From the NCBI RefSeq assembly GCF_013177315.1, contig NZ_CP053661.1:4960001-5024000 (forward strand): a stretch of 64,000 bases of DNA, written 5' to 3'. Positions within the stretch are counted from its first letter, which is position 1; each line of letters starts with the position of its first letter. Below the pieces are notes generated by a model. It worked only from the letters and a program-made list of their open reading frames with translations, did not search any database and was not told the DNA's origin. The position numbers and the translations under genes are program-made. This document shows, piece by piece, positions 16,531 to 24,862 of the stretch. This stretch comes from Thermoleptolyngbya sichuanensis A183. Lineage in GTDB: Bacteria; Cyanobacteriota; Cyanobacteriia; Elainellales; Elainellaceae.

Positions 16531-17658
16531 ATGCCACCAGTCACCCTCATCGTGACGCAGCGTGAGCGATTTAGCCCCAGCCAGGTATCGTTGGACAGCC
16601 TGCTAGCCAGCTATGGCGATTACCCGTTTCGGCTGATTTATGTAGACGGCAACTCGCCTACCCCGGTGCGCCACTACCTGGAACGCCAGGCCGCTACCTA
16701 TCCCTGGATGACGCTGATTCTTCGGGAGCGATACTTGCGGTCGAACGAGGCGCGAAACCTAGCGCTGCCGTGGGTGGAGCGTCCAGGATACGTCGTGTTT
16801 CTGGATAACGACGTGGTGGTGCAGCCAGGATGGTTGCGATCGCTCGTTTTGGCGGCCGAGGCAGAACACGCTGCCATCACTGCGCCGCTCATTTTGCAAG
16901 GCGATCCCCATTCCGACAGGCTAGAGATTCACGTCGCGGGTATTGCCACCCGGTTTCATCCCCGTCGCTGGGGCAAGCGCTGGTTCGAGCAAAAGCAACT
17001 GATGGCGGGCGTGCCGCTCGCTCAGGCAGAACCTCAACTGCGGCGACAGGAGGTGGATTCAGCCGAGTTTCACTGCCTGATGGTGCGCTGGGATGTGCTG
17101 CAACGGGTGCGGCTGGATGAACAGTTCGACAGCCTCGCCAGCCACACGGATGTATCCTTTCAGGTGGCAGCGCTGGGCGGCAGGCATATTCTGGAACCGT
17201 CTGCCCGCGTGATTTTTTTGAACCCGGAGCTACTGCCCCAGTTTGACGCAACGGACTTGCCGTTTTACCGATTCAAATGGAGTGAGGGCTACACGGCGCG
17301 AAACTTTGCCCATGCGGTGCGGAAATGGGGGCTGGCGGCGGATGACCCCAGCATTAGGTCGATCTGGCGATGGGTGATTAAGAATCGGCAGATTCCAGCG
17401 CGGCTATCGGTGCAGGACGGGAGTTTGGAAGAGCGGCTGTTGACGCTGTGTGGCGATCGCCGCTGTCCTGGCTGGCTGCGAATGGCGATCGAGGACTGGG
17501 TGCTGCGGGCAAACTTCCCGTCAGAGGGCTTATCAGCCGCCAAGCCAGACGCGAGCGTGTCGCAAACGAATCAAACGGCGCACACTCAAACGGGGCAATC
17601 TCAAACGGGGCAATCTCAAACGGGGCAAACCCAAACTTACCAAACTTATCAAACTTAA
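16531..17658 (+). CDS. family 2 glycosyltransferase with repeat tail
   Basis: Start ATG 16531 (a GTG at 16507 is also in frame). The protein (about 375 aa) is a GT-A fold transferase: PPVTLIVTQRERF at the N-terminus, YVDGNSPTPV for nucleotide-sugar binding, and VVFLDNDVVVQPGWL, where DND is the DxD metal site. It ends in an unusual hydrophilic tail made of a TGQSQ-type repeat (QTGQSQTGQSQTGQTQT) encoded by a 15-bp tandem repeat at about 17590-17635. It forms a set with the glycosyltransferase starting 76 bp downstream. Role in envelope polysaccharide or glycan synthesis is inferred. Confidence 0.85.
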   Translation: MPPVTLIVTQRERFSPSQVSLDSLLASYGDYPFRLIYVDGNSPTPVRHYLERQAATYPWMTLILRERYLRSNEARNLALPWVERPGYVVFLDNDVVVQPGWLRSLVLAAEAEHAAITAPLILQGDPHSDRLEIHVAGIATRFHPRRWGKRWFEQKQLMAGVPLAQAEPQLRRQEVDSAEFHCLMVRWDVLQRVRLDEQFDSLASHTDVSFQVAALGGRHILEPSARVIFLNPELLPQFDATDLPFYRFKWSEGYTARNFAHAVRKWGLAADDPSIRSIWRWVIKNRQIPARLSVQDGSLEERLLTLCGDRRCPGWLRMAIEDWVLRANFPSEGLSAAKPDASVSQTNQTAHTQTGQSQTGQSQTGQTQTYQTYQT

Positions 17659-17734
17659 ACTTGCCAAACTTATCTAGACAACCATTCCAGGGTCAACGGT
17701 TCAACTCGGTAAGTTATCTTATTTTTCTTTTCTC

Positions 17735-18742
17735 ATGCCTCCGCTGGTTTCGGTCGTCGTCACTGCCTTTAACCAGGCGCGGTTTCTGGAAGATGCCGTG
17801 AACAGCGTGCTGCGGCAGGATTATGACAATATCGAGTGCTGGATTATCAACGATGGCTCGACCGATAGCACAGAGGCGATCGCCCAAGGGCTGATGCAGC
17901 AAGATACGCGAGTTCATTACCAGTCGCAGCCCAACGGCGGCGTATCGGCGGCTCGCAACCTGGGGGCGCGGTGTGCCCGTGGCGAGTGGGTGCAGTTTTT
18001 GGATGGGGACGACTGGCTTGCGTCGGATAAGCTATCGCGCCAGCTTGCGGCGGTGGACGGGAAGCACCCCGATCGGCTGGTAATTTACTCCGACTATGAG
18101 CGGGTGGAGCGATCGGGACTGCGCCAGCGCTGTGAAATTGGCTCACAGCCTCCAGAAGCCCTGGCGCGGCGATTGCTGATTTGCCCCGATCGCCTGGCCG
18201 ACATCCCCTTTCCGCTGCTGCAACAGGCCATGCTGCTGCATCGGTCGGTGCTGGCTCAGTTCTCATTTGACGAAACCCTGCAGGCCTGCGAGGATCGAGC
18301 CTTTGGGCTAGCGCTGCTGCGGGACGGGGCGCGGTTGGTGTACGTGCCGATGGTGGCGGCGTTTTATCGACAGCATGGGGCAAACCTGACGCAAAACGCC
18401 AGGATACTGAGGCAGTCCTACGCAGCGCTATTTCGCTGGGTGGGCGATCGCTATCCCGACCTGCTTCCCGACTGCCAGCGCAGCCTTTATTTCTTACTCG
18501 ACACAACCCTGGAGGCTGGAGAATATGACCTGTTTCGAGCGATCGCCCCGCTGGTGCAGTTTTCAAGTCAGGAAGCCCTGATTGAGGAACCGCTGCGACT
18601 ATTGGGCGGAACGCTGCCAGTCCGCTCCCATCAGGACTTGCGGCTGGCCGTAGCACTGCGCCGACTGCTGCCTGCCCGCTGGCTCTATCCCCACCAGCGC
18701 GGCCCCAGGCTGCGATCGCTCCTAGCACGGTTTGGGAAGTGA
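17735..18742 (+). CDS. family 2 glycosyltransferase
   Basis: A 335-residue GT-A enzyme with the classic opening PLVSVVVTAFNQARFLEDAVNSVL and IINDGSTDST. The DxD site is seen as FLDGDDWL. These enzymes transfer a sugar from a nucleotide-sugar donor to a growing glycan in the cytoplasm. The acceptor-binding part (residues 150-335) is variable and gives no substrate clue. It lies 76 bp after another GT2 gene and probably belongs to the same unit. The next gene is convergent. Confidence 0.9.
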   Translation: MPPLVSVVVTAFNQARFLEDAVNSVLRQDYDNIECWIINDGSTDSTEAIAQGLMQQDTRVHYQSQPNGGVSAARNLGARCARGEWVQFLDGDDWLASDKLSRQLAAVDGKHPDRLVIYSDYERVERSGLRQRCEIGSQPPEALARRLLICPDRLADIPFPLLQQAMLLHRSVLAQFSFDETLQACEDRAFGLALLRDGARLVYVPMVAAFYRQHGANLTQNARILRQSYAALFRWVGDRYPDLLPDCQRSLYFLLDTTLEAGEYDLFRAIAPLVQFSSQEALIEEPLRLLGGTLPVRSHQDLRLAVALRRLLPARWLYPHQRGPRLRSLLARFGK

Positions 18743-18765
18743 CGGAATGCTGGAGGGCCGCTCCA

Positions 18766-20016
18766 TCAGCCCACGATTCCCCGCTTTCCCGCACCCTCTT
18801 TGCTCCTCAGCTTTAGCCACAGCATCGCACCCAGCGTCACCAGCAGCAGCGGCAGCGCGGCATAGTTCACCACGTCCCAGCCGAAGCCGTTGAGCAGGTG
18901 TCCTGATAGGAACGTAAAGCCTGCCACCGCACCAAACATTAGGAAATCGTGGGCGGCTTGCATTTTTGCTTTTTCGGCGGGCGTGTAGGTTTCGGTGAGC
19001 AGCGTGGTGGAGCCGACAAACATGAAATTCCAGCCCAGCCCCAGCACCGTGAGCGCAATCAGGAAATGGGGGAGCGTCACGCCGGAGAGGGCGATCGCCA
19101 CGCTAGCAAGATTCAGCGCGACTCCTGCAAGGATAATATTGAGAACGCCAAATCTCGCGATTAGGAATCCAGTGAAGAACGACGGCGCGAACATACCCAG
19201 GACGTGCCACTGAATGACGGAGGCCGCTGAATGGAACGAATGATTCATCCCTGTCATGGCAAGCGGTGTGGCCGTCATTAGCAGCGCCATCACCCCATAG
19301 CCGACGCTGCTGCCCAAGGCTGCGACGATGAACACAGGCTGTCGCAAAATCTGTGAAAGGCTTCGGCCTTCGGGACTTGAGGGCGATCGCCCTGCTGCTG
19401 CAATTTCTTTGTGCATGACCGGACGTTGCATAACTGGGAGCCTGATGCCGATCAGCAGCAGTAGGATTAGGACTTGTAGACCCACAATTGACAGCAGCGA
19501 TCCGGCAAATTCTGCCTGGGCGATCGCATCCTTTGCCACGCTGGCAAGGTTGGGGCCCAGCACCGCCGCAATTACGCCGCCCGCCACCACCAGCGAAATC
19601 GCCTGCGCCCGAAATGACTCGCTGGCGGCCTCTGCTGCCGCAAACCGATAGAACCCCGAAAACCCGCTAAACACGCCCATCAAAACAGTTCCCGCACAAA
19701 ACAGCGGAAAGCTTTGGATCAGCACCGCCGCCACCGCCAGCCCAATCCCGACGATGCCAATCAGCGTGCCCACTGCAAACCCAAAGCGCCTGCCCCGCCG
19801 CTGCATCAACATCGATGCGGGAATCGTCGCCAGCATCACCGCCACCTGCATCACCGCCAGCGGCAGCGTCGCCAGCGAGGCATCGGCTACCAGCGCCCTG
19901 CCCACCAGCGCTGCCACGGTAAACAGCACAGTCATGCTAGTCATGGCGAGGGCCTGACACAGCGCCAGCAACGCTACATTCTGCCTTTCGCGGGTCATCG
20001 ACGGTTCATGGCGCAT
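18766..20016 (-). CDS. MFS transporter
   Basis: A 416-residue inner-membrane protein with about twelve hydrophobic segments in two halves. After the second helix, MQRRGRRFGFAVG is the conserved loop 2-3 motif (basic residues plus Gly) of the major facilitator superfamily. A longer hydrophilic loop (HKEIAAAGRSPSSPEGRSLSQIL) separates the halves. The substrate cannot be told; drug- or metabolite-efflux members look alike. It is convergent with the glycosyltransferase gene, with 23 bp between stops. Confidence 0.88.
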   Translation of the reverse strand: MRHEPSMTRERQNVALLALCQALAMTSMTVLFTVAALVGRALVADASLATLPLAVMQVAVMLATIPASMLMQRRGRRFGFAVGTLIGIVGIGLAVAAVLIQSFPLFCAGTVLMGVFSGFSGFYRFAAAEAASESFRAQAISLVVAGGVIAAVLGPNLASVAKDAIAQAEFAGSLLSIVGLQVLILLLLIGIRLPVMQRPVMHKEIAAAGRSPSSPEGRSLSQILRQPVFIVAALGSSVGYGVMALLMTATPLAMTGMNHSFHSAASVIQWHVLGMFAPSFFTGFLIARFGVLNIILAGVALNLASVAIALSGVTLPHFLIALTVLGLGWNFMFVGSTTLLTETYTPAEKAKMQAAHDFLMFGAVAGFTFLSGHLLNGFGWDVVNYAALPLLLVTLGAMLWLKLRSKEGAGKRGIVG

Positions 20017-20224
20017 GGACAGATAGCAACCTTAAATGTCGCATTGTCCGCTGAATCCTCAGGCGGCCACTTCCCCCAGTTGGGCTAGTCCCGGGCAAAT
20101 TGGGAGCGCGTATGTGCAAGCATTACGGAAACCTGAAAACATTGTGTACAGCTAGTTTCCAGCATTGCCCAATGTGCTAAATTCCTCAGCGAAAAGAACT
20201 CTTGACATCGAGGAGTGGAACGGC

Positions 20225-20905
20225 ATGGTGCAACGAGTAACGCGGACGGACAAGCTTCTCAGCTACGGCGGATTGGTTGCAGGGGTAGCAGGGCTGCTGG
20301 GCGCAAGCGTCTTCGCTCCCCTGGCGGCTCAGGCGATCGCCCCATCAACCGACTCCTTGGATGAATCTGGTCTGAAGGAATCGGCAGGTCTGCTGGCTCA
20401 AGCCCCAATCGCTCAGGCAGCTGATGTCCAGGTTTTCGAGCGGCCCAGCTACGTCAACACCTGTCGCAACAGCGGCGCGAGTACGTTAGCCGTTTACACC
20501 AGCACTGCCCAAGGCACCGTCGTCCGACAGCTTCAGCCCTACACCCGCATTACGCTGACGGGCGTGCTGGGGGATGGGGTCGCCCAGATTCGTGAACCTG
20601 CGGTGGGCTGGGTGCGTTCGGCGACGCTGCTGACCAACTGCGACGCGCGTCCCCCCGTTGACCCTGTGGGCCAGTGCTATCAGGTGACGCAGCCCGAACT
20701 GGTGGTGCGCTCGGCTCCCTACGACACGATTCTGTCTAGCGTGTTGAGTGGCGATCGCATTTACGGCACCAATCCCGTTCAGCGTCAAACAACGGCTGAT
20801 GGACGTATCTGGCAGCGCGTCTATTATCGCGGCACAACGAACCTCGGCTGGGTCGCTGAAACCGGAACAGGTGGCATTGGTATCAACTTCGTGCGATGCC
20901 CGTAG
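20225..20905 (+). CDS. secreted SH3-like domain protein
   Basis: Start ATG 20225 is preferred, with GAGGAG about nine bases upstream; an in-frame ATG at 20165 gives a longer form. The protein has a hydrophobic export segment (GGLVAGVAGLLGASVFAPLAAQA) and then two bacterial SH3-like units. Unit 1 is about STLAVYTSTAQGTVVRQL to GWVRSATLLTNC; unit 2 is about CYQVTQPELVVRSAPYDTIL to GWVAETG. Four cysteines could form two disulfides. SH3b domains often bind cell-wall peptides, so a periplasmic or wall role is likely but inferred. Confidence 0.8.
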   Translation: MVQRVTRTDKLLSYGGLVAGVAGLLGASVFAPLAAQAIAPSTDSLDESGLKESAGLLAQAPIAQAADVQVFERPSYVNTCRNSGASTLAVYTSTAQGTVVRQLQPYTRITLTGVLGDGVAQIREPAVGWVRSATLLTNCDARPPVDPVGQCYQVTQPELVVRSAPYDTILSSVLSGDRIYGTNPVQRQTTADGRIWQRVYYRGTTNLGWVAETGTGGIGINFVRCP

Positions 20906-20957
20906 CGATGCCCGTAGTTTAAACAAGGGTGGGGGGACGGCGTGCATCCTGCGTTTG

Positions 20958-21054
20958 TAGCCCTCACCCTGACTCCCTTTCCCAAAGGGCGAGGGACTTT
21001 CACCCCACTCAGTAGCCCTCACCCTGACTCCCTTTCCCAAAGGGCGAGGGACTT
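20958..21054. repeat. 42-bp direct repeat x2 with internal hairpin
   Basis: Two identical copies (20958-20999 and 21013-21054) of a unit with CTCACCCTGACTCCC and CCCTTTCCCAAAGGG. Motifs of this type are common dispersed repeats in cyanobacterial spacers. They lie between convergent gene ends and may help stop transcription. Confidence 0.8.
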
Positions 21055-21070
21055 CAGCCCCACCGCCTTA

Positions 21071-22255
21071 TCACCCCGTCACTCGCTCCAGCACTGCCCG
21101 CAGCGCGATCGCCATTGGGTCGAGGCTATACCGGGCTACGCAGCGATCGCGGGCCCGCTGTCCCTTGTGCGTTGCTTCATCGGGATGGGCCAGGATGTGC
21201 CGAAGCTGGGCAGCAAGCTGGGCAGGCGAGTCGGGGTCTGCCAGATAGCCCGTGTCGCCCAGGATATTGGGAATATCGCCAACGCGAGTCGCGAGGACGG
21301 GTTTGCCCATCGCCATGCCGTCGGTCAGCTTCAGCGGAAACTGGGCGCGGGCGATCGCCGTGTCGCGCTGGGGCACGACGACCACATCGGCGGCCGCTAG
21401 CACGGCGGGCATTTCCGCTAAAGGCGTTTTGGGCAGCGAGATAATCCACCGACCCCAGCGCGATCGCAGCTGCTCATCATAGTCGTCATAAGGGTTGCCG
21501 CCCACGATTACCAGCCGCGCCGCAGGGTGGTTCAATTCTTCTAGCGCCAGGAGCAAGTCTTCTAGCCCTTTGTGCGGACGCGGCGCACCGGGAAACATCA
21601 GCACCCAAACGTCCGACAGTCCGAGCCGCCGACGGCTGGCCGCCGCATCCTGTCGCGCTGGGTCAAACAAGGACGTATCTTTGCCGTTGGGCAGATATAC
21701 GCCGCCAAACCGCCGCTGCAAAAAGGTGGTGTCCACCGTCAGTCCGTCGGCCCAGGGCACGGCCCGCTCTAGCCAGCGAAGGTAAAAGGGATGATCGGGC
21801 GATCGCAACGCTCCACCCGGTTTCAGCAGATCTCGCGCCAATTGCTGGGGGCCAGGTCGATAGCGCCAGTCGTCGCCACCGTGCCAGCTTAGCTCCCAGT
21901 CGTCCATGTCCAGCAGCAGCGGCCGCCGCACTTGCAGCCGTCGCAGCAGCCCCAGTCCAAAGCTAGTGGGCTTGGGCTTCACGGCATAAAGGACATCGCC
22001 CGTCAGGTGGGACAAAACCCGCCGCGCCGTGCCCAAGATCGCGGGATAGCTTGCCCCCGGAAACGCCAGCACCTCCATCCCCGCAGGCGGCTCTGTATAC
22101 AGCGCCTCGCCAAACCGGAAGCCGACCAACTGCACGCCACAGCCCAGGGTTTGCAACACCTGCGCCAGCAACAACGCTCGCACTGCCCCGCCCCCCGACC
22201 AGTCGCTGACCACCAGCGACACGCTAAGTTCAGACAGCAGGGGGCGCTGAGGCAT
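21071..22255 (-). CDS. GT-B fold glycosyltransferase (family 4/1 type)
   Basis: A 394-residue protein with the two Rossmann-like halves of GT-B enzymes. The N-terminal VSLVVSDWSGGGAVRALLLAQVLQ has the glycine-rich loop and DW. The C-terminal half has VLMFPGAPRPHKGLEDLLLALEEL, a variant of the usual GRLxxxKG segment, and PLKLTDGMAMGKPVLATRVGDIPNIL, the nucleotide-sugar binding part with PxKLxEAMAxGxPV. It overlaps the upstream peptidase-like gene by 26 bp, so the two are translationally linked. Sugar and acceptor are unknown. Confidence 0.88.
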   Translation of the reverse strand: MPQRPLLSELSVSLVVSDWSGGGAVRALLLAQVLQTLGCGVQLVGFRFGEALYTEPPAGMEVLAFPGASYPAILGTARRVLSHLTGDVLYAVKPKPTSFGLGLLRRLQVRRPLLLDMDDWELSWHGGDDWRYRPGPQQLARDLLKPGGALRSPDHPFYLRWLERAVPWADGLTVDTTFLQRRFGGVYLPNGKDTSLFDPARQDAAASRRRLGLSDVWVLMFPGAPRPHKGLEDLLLALEELNHPAARLVIVGGNPYDDYDEQLRSRWGRWIISLPKTPLAEMPAVLAAADVVVVPQRDTAIARAQFPLKLTDGMAMGKPVLATRVGDIPNILGDTGYLADPDSPAQLAAQLRHILAHPDEATHKGQRARDRCVARYSLDPMAIALRAVLERVTG

Positions 22256-22937
22256 CGGCAGGGCTGCTTAAAACGGCGCGACAGGCTTCTACGCTGTCTC
22301 GGCGCTCCATCGCGGCCACCAGACGGTCGTAGGCAGCGCGGTGAGTTTCCAGCATATTTTTTGCCTGGAGCGTGGCCCAGCGCTCCTTGAGGGCCGCTTC
22401 GGCGGGCGATCGCCGCAAGGCATTCCACAATGCGTAAAGCGTCTGGCGATCGTTGCCGCCGCCCTCGGCATTGCCATAGACCAGCGTTTCCGCCGCAATC
22501 CCCGCCATCCAGACGGTACAGTAGCGATCGATTTGCTGGGCCGACAGTTTACCCTGCAACAGTTCTGCGTCTAGCTGGGTCGTATCAAAGCTCACGCCGC
22601 CCGCGCCGGGTTGCCCCTGCCGCAGCGCTTCCCAGGCGCTCAGCGTATAGCCCGTGATGGGAATGTCGAGATGGTGCGCCACCAGAAAATGCCCCGCCTC
22701 ATGCCGCAGCACCCGCGCCCGGTGTTCTGGCGAAAAGCCCGCTACCCAGTCCAGCAGAAGCGTCCCGCCCCGTCCCTGCCAGGTCAGCGTGTCCAGCGTC
22801 GCCGCACCCAGCAGCCCTCCAGCGGCGATCGCCGTCACCAGCGGCGACACATGGATCACCGGCCCCAGCAGGCTCAGCATCGTAAACGCAAAGACCGTAA
22901 CCGCGATCAGGTTCAGCGCAGACTGATTCATGAACAC
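22230..22937 (-). CDS. membrane M41-type zinc peptidase domain without AAA+ motor
   Basis: A 235-residue protein with two membrane helices (about 8-30 and 33-50) and then a soluble zinc-peptidase domain. His79-Glu80-x-x-His83 (HEAGH) is the FtsH/M41 zinc motif. Farther on, MAGIAAETLVYGNAEGGGND matches the FtsH region that holds the third zinc ligand, the Asp of GxxND. No Walker motifs or AAA+ domain are present, so it could cleave only by itself or with a separate unfoldase. Such stand-alone forms exist in cyanobacteria and chloroplasts. It is translationally coupled (26-bp overlap) to a glycosyltransferase. Confidence 0.8.
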   Translation of the reverse strand: MFMNQSALNLIAVTVFAFTMLSLLGPVIHVSPLVTAIAAGGLLGAATLDTLTWQGRGGTLLLDWVAGFSPEHRARVLRHEAGHFLVAHHLDIPITGYTLSAWEALRQGQPGAGGVSFDTTQLDAELLQGKLSAQQIDRYCTVWMAGIAAETLVYGNAEGGGNDRQTLYALWNALRRSPAEAALKERWATLQAKNMLETHRAAYDRLVAAMERRDSVEACRAVLSSPADASAPPAV

Positions 22938-22984
22938 TCAAGCAAGCAAACAACAACCGGAGGCAGCAATAATTCACCCTCCCA

Positions 22985-23095
22985 TTCCCATCATCGCATC
23001 ATCCCCCTTCCTTCTTCCCCCTTCGTTCTTCGTTCTTCCCTCTTCCCTCTTCGTTCTTCCCTCTTCCCTCTTCCCCCCTCAACTCCAAACCACCC
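22985..23095. repeat. polypyrimidine low-complexity tract
   Basis: An imperfect CCCTCTTCCCTCTTCGTTCTT array spans the gap between two same-strand genes. It makes a strong strand asymmetry but shows no gene. Confidence 0.7.
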
Positions 23096-23672
23096 CACCC
23101 CCACCACATCCCTCCATCCCGGAAAACACCGCCTGCGAGGCCCGCCATGTCTCAAGCTGACGGCGATATTGCACCAACTGGGCGCGATATTCTGGCGAAA
23201 TGCTGGGAGAGCCAATCATCGGGCCAATCACTCGCAGTGCCTCGGCCCAGTCGTTGCTGCAAATCGACCCCTGAAACGCGGCATAGAGCTGTTCAAAGCT
23301 AATGTCTTGGGCTTCGGGCGCAAAGACGATGGTGCGCTCAGCGGGCTGATCCGACCAGATGGGCTGGGCGCTGCTCTGGCAACTGGGCAGGTTGGCGTAG
23401 ACCGCCCGCACGGCCCGCAAATCTTCAAGCTGGTGGCGATATTCGACCAATTGCTGACGCGATTCTGGCGTGATGCCTGCCGAGGCGATAAGAGGGGCGA
23501 TCGCCCTGAGTGCCCCGTTCCAGTCGTTGCTGCACACCGACAGTTGCAGGTTGCGATACAGTTCCTCAGCCCGCAGGTTGACAGGCGACTGTGCCGCCTC
23601 TGCCGCCTCGCCCAGCGCCCCCACGGCCAGAGCCGGAGCCACCATCGTCAGGGAATAGATTGCTTTTTTCAT
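23079..23672 (-). CDS. exported protein with two CSNDW repeats, unknown
   Basis: The start is placed at the ATG of MKKAIYSLTMVAPALAVG (23672), which gives a normal signal peptide; the frame runs on to 23738. The mature protein is an internal duplication of about 62 residues. Unit 1 includes LYRNLQLSVCSNDWNGALRA and unit 2 includes LYAAFQGSICSNDWAEALRV. Each ends with a second Cys (SCQ / EGC), so each unit has one Cys pair, probably a disulfide in the periplasm. The helical pattern recalls TPR-like hairpins. I do not recognise the family. Confidence 0.75.
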   Translation of the reverse strand: MKKAIYSLTMVAPALAVGALGEAAEAAQSPVNLRAEELYRNLQLSVCSNDWNGALRAIAPLIASAGITPESRQQLVEYRHQLEDLRAVRAVYANLPSCQSSAQPIWSDQPAERTIVFAPEAQDISFEQLYAAFQGSICSNDWAEALRVIGPMIGSPSISPEYRAQLVQYRRQLETWRASQAVFSGMEGCGGGGVVWS

Positions 23673-24001
23673 GCCACGCTCATCCAGAAGCTTTGAGAAG
23701 GTTGAATCGGACATCCGTCCAAATATCTCAACTTCCACCAGGGCGATCGCGCATCCGGAAGAAGCATGAGCGACTCCTTACAACAGCCCCCCTCGGACAT
23801 CAGCCCGATTGGTGAAGCAGCGAGCGGGTATCTGACAGTTTATCCGTCTGCATCAAGCAAGTACCCCGTAGAACAAGACTTAAATCTTTACTAGATTCCT
23901 GTGGATCTGGATGATTTGTTTAGAATCCTGATGGTAATTCTTGTGCTTGAATACTTGTGCTTGAATAAACGAGGGATTTTTTTTAGCGGGATGTAGCCCT
24001 G
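23673..24001. other. divergent promoter region with 14-bp tandem repeat
   Basis: A spacer between divergent genes. Its only notable structure is the repeat just before parA (listed separately). The 60 bp before that repeat are AT-rich, as expected of a promoter. Confidence 0.4.
23940..23967. promoter_or_regulatory. 14-bp tandem direct repeat upstream of parA-like gene
   Basis: Two exact, abutting copies of CTTGTGCTTGAATA (23940-23953, 23954-23967), 35 bp before the ATG. The position suits an operator for ParA/ParB autoregulation or a partition site. That role is inference. Confidence 0.4.
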
Positions 24002-24859
24002 ATGAAAGCGATCGCCATTTACCACAACAAAGGTGGAGTCGGAAAAACCACCACGGCTGTCAACCTGGCTGCTGCCTTTACCAATAAGGGCAAGAAGGTA
24101 TTGCTGGTGGATATTGATGCCCAAGCCAATTCCACCTTTGCAACGGGCCTGATCAAGTTTCAGTTTGAAGAAGAGGACAACCTCAAAGACCGAAATATTT
24201 TTCACATCATTAGTGCCGGGGATTTCAACTTCATTCCGGAAATTGTCCGTCGCTCCAATGGGTTCAACACGCCAGAAATCGATGTCATCCCCTCGCACAT
24301 TACGCTAATCGATGAACAACAGCGCCTGACTCGCATTGCCGCTAGTCGCCTCCGCCTGAATATGAAGCTCCAGCAAGTAGAAGACGACTACGACATTGTG
24401 ATTATTGATGCGCCGCCCTCCCGTGATCTCTACGCAGAAATTGCGCTAATTGCGGCCGATTATTTGATTATTCCGTCTGATTTGAAGCCCTTTGCGAACC
24501 AGGGCTTGAGCAATGTCAAGAACTTCGTCAGTGAGGTAAATGAAACACGGTCTAGCATCGGCAAGAAGCCACTCAATGTCTTAGGAGTTTTGCCTTCTAA
24601 GGTGTTAACGAATAATCGTTACCTGGAGCATGTCTTTCCCCGGCAGCGAGAAGCAGTGGTGCAGCGGTATGGGCTGCCGCTGCTGGATACCGTCATCTAT
24701 GAGCGGATTGCCTTGTCTAACTGCGTGAACAACACCTTGACGATGGGAAACCTGGAGATTCCAGACCCCAAGTCTATTTTTGAATTTGATGCAGATTCCG
24801 AGTCGGTGAAGGAGTTCAGGAACCTTTCCTACGAAGTGATGCAAAAAATTGGGGCCTAG
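24002..24859 (+). CDS. ParA-family ATPase
   Basis: A 285-residue MinD/ParA-type ATPase. The deviant Walker A KGGVGKTTTAVNLA is at residues 9-22, with the signature Lys at its start. The A' motif is VLLVDIDAQANST and the Walker B-like strand is VIIDAPPSRD. Such proteins bind DNA non-specifically in the ATP dimer state and position plasmids, chromosomes or large complexes. The partner gene starts 3 bp after the stop. It is not the usual chromosomal ParA next to rsmG/parB, so it may serve a mobile element or protein cargo. The surrounding genes are ordinary housekeeping ones. Confidence 0.92.
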   Translation: MKAIAIYHNKGGVGKTTTAVNLAAAFTNKGKKVLLVDIDAQANSTFATGLIKFQFEEEDNLKDRNIFHIISAGDFNFIPEIVRRSNGFNTPEIDVIPSHITLIDEQQRLTRIAASRLRLNMKLQQVEDDYDIVIIDAPPSRDLYAEIALIAADYLIIPSDLKPFANQGLSNVKNFVSEVNETRSSIGKKPLNVLGVLPSKVLTNNRYLEHVFPRQREAVVQRYGLPLLDTVIYERIALSNCVNNTLTMGNLEIPDPKSIFEFDADSESVKEFRNLSYEVMQKIGA

Positions 24860-24862
24860 GGA

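Noticed and set aside
22611..23696. A 361-residue plus-strand frame across the polypyrimidine tract
   Set aside because: His/Pro/Ser-rich composition and antisense to two clear genes.
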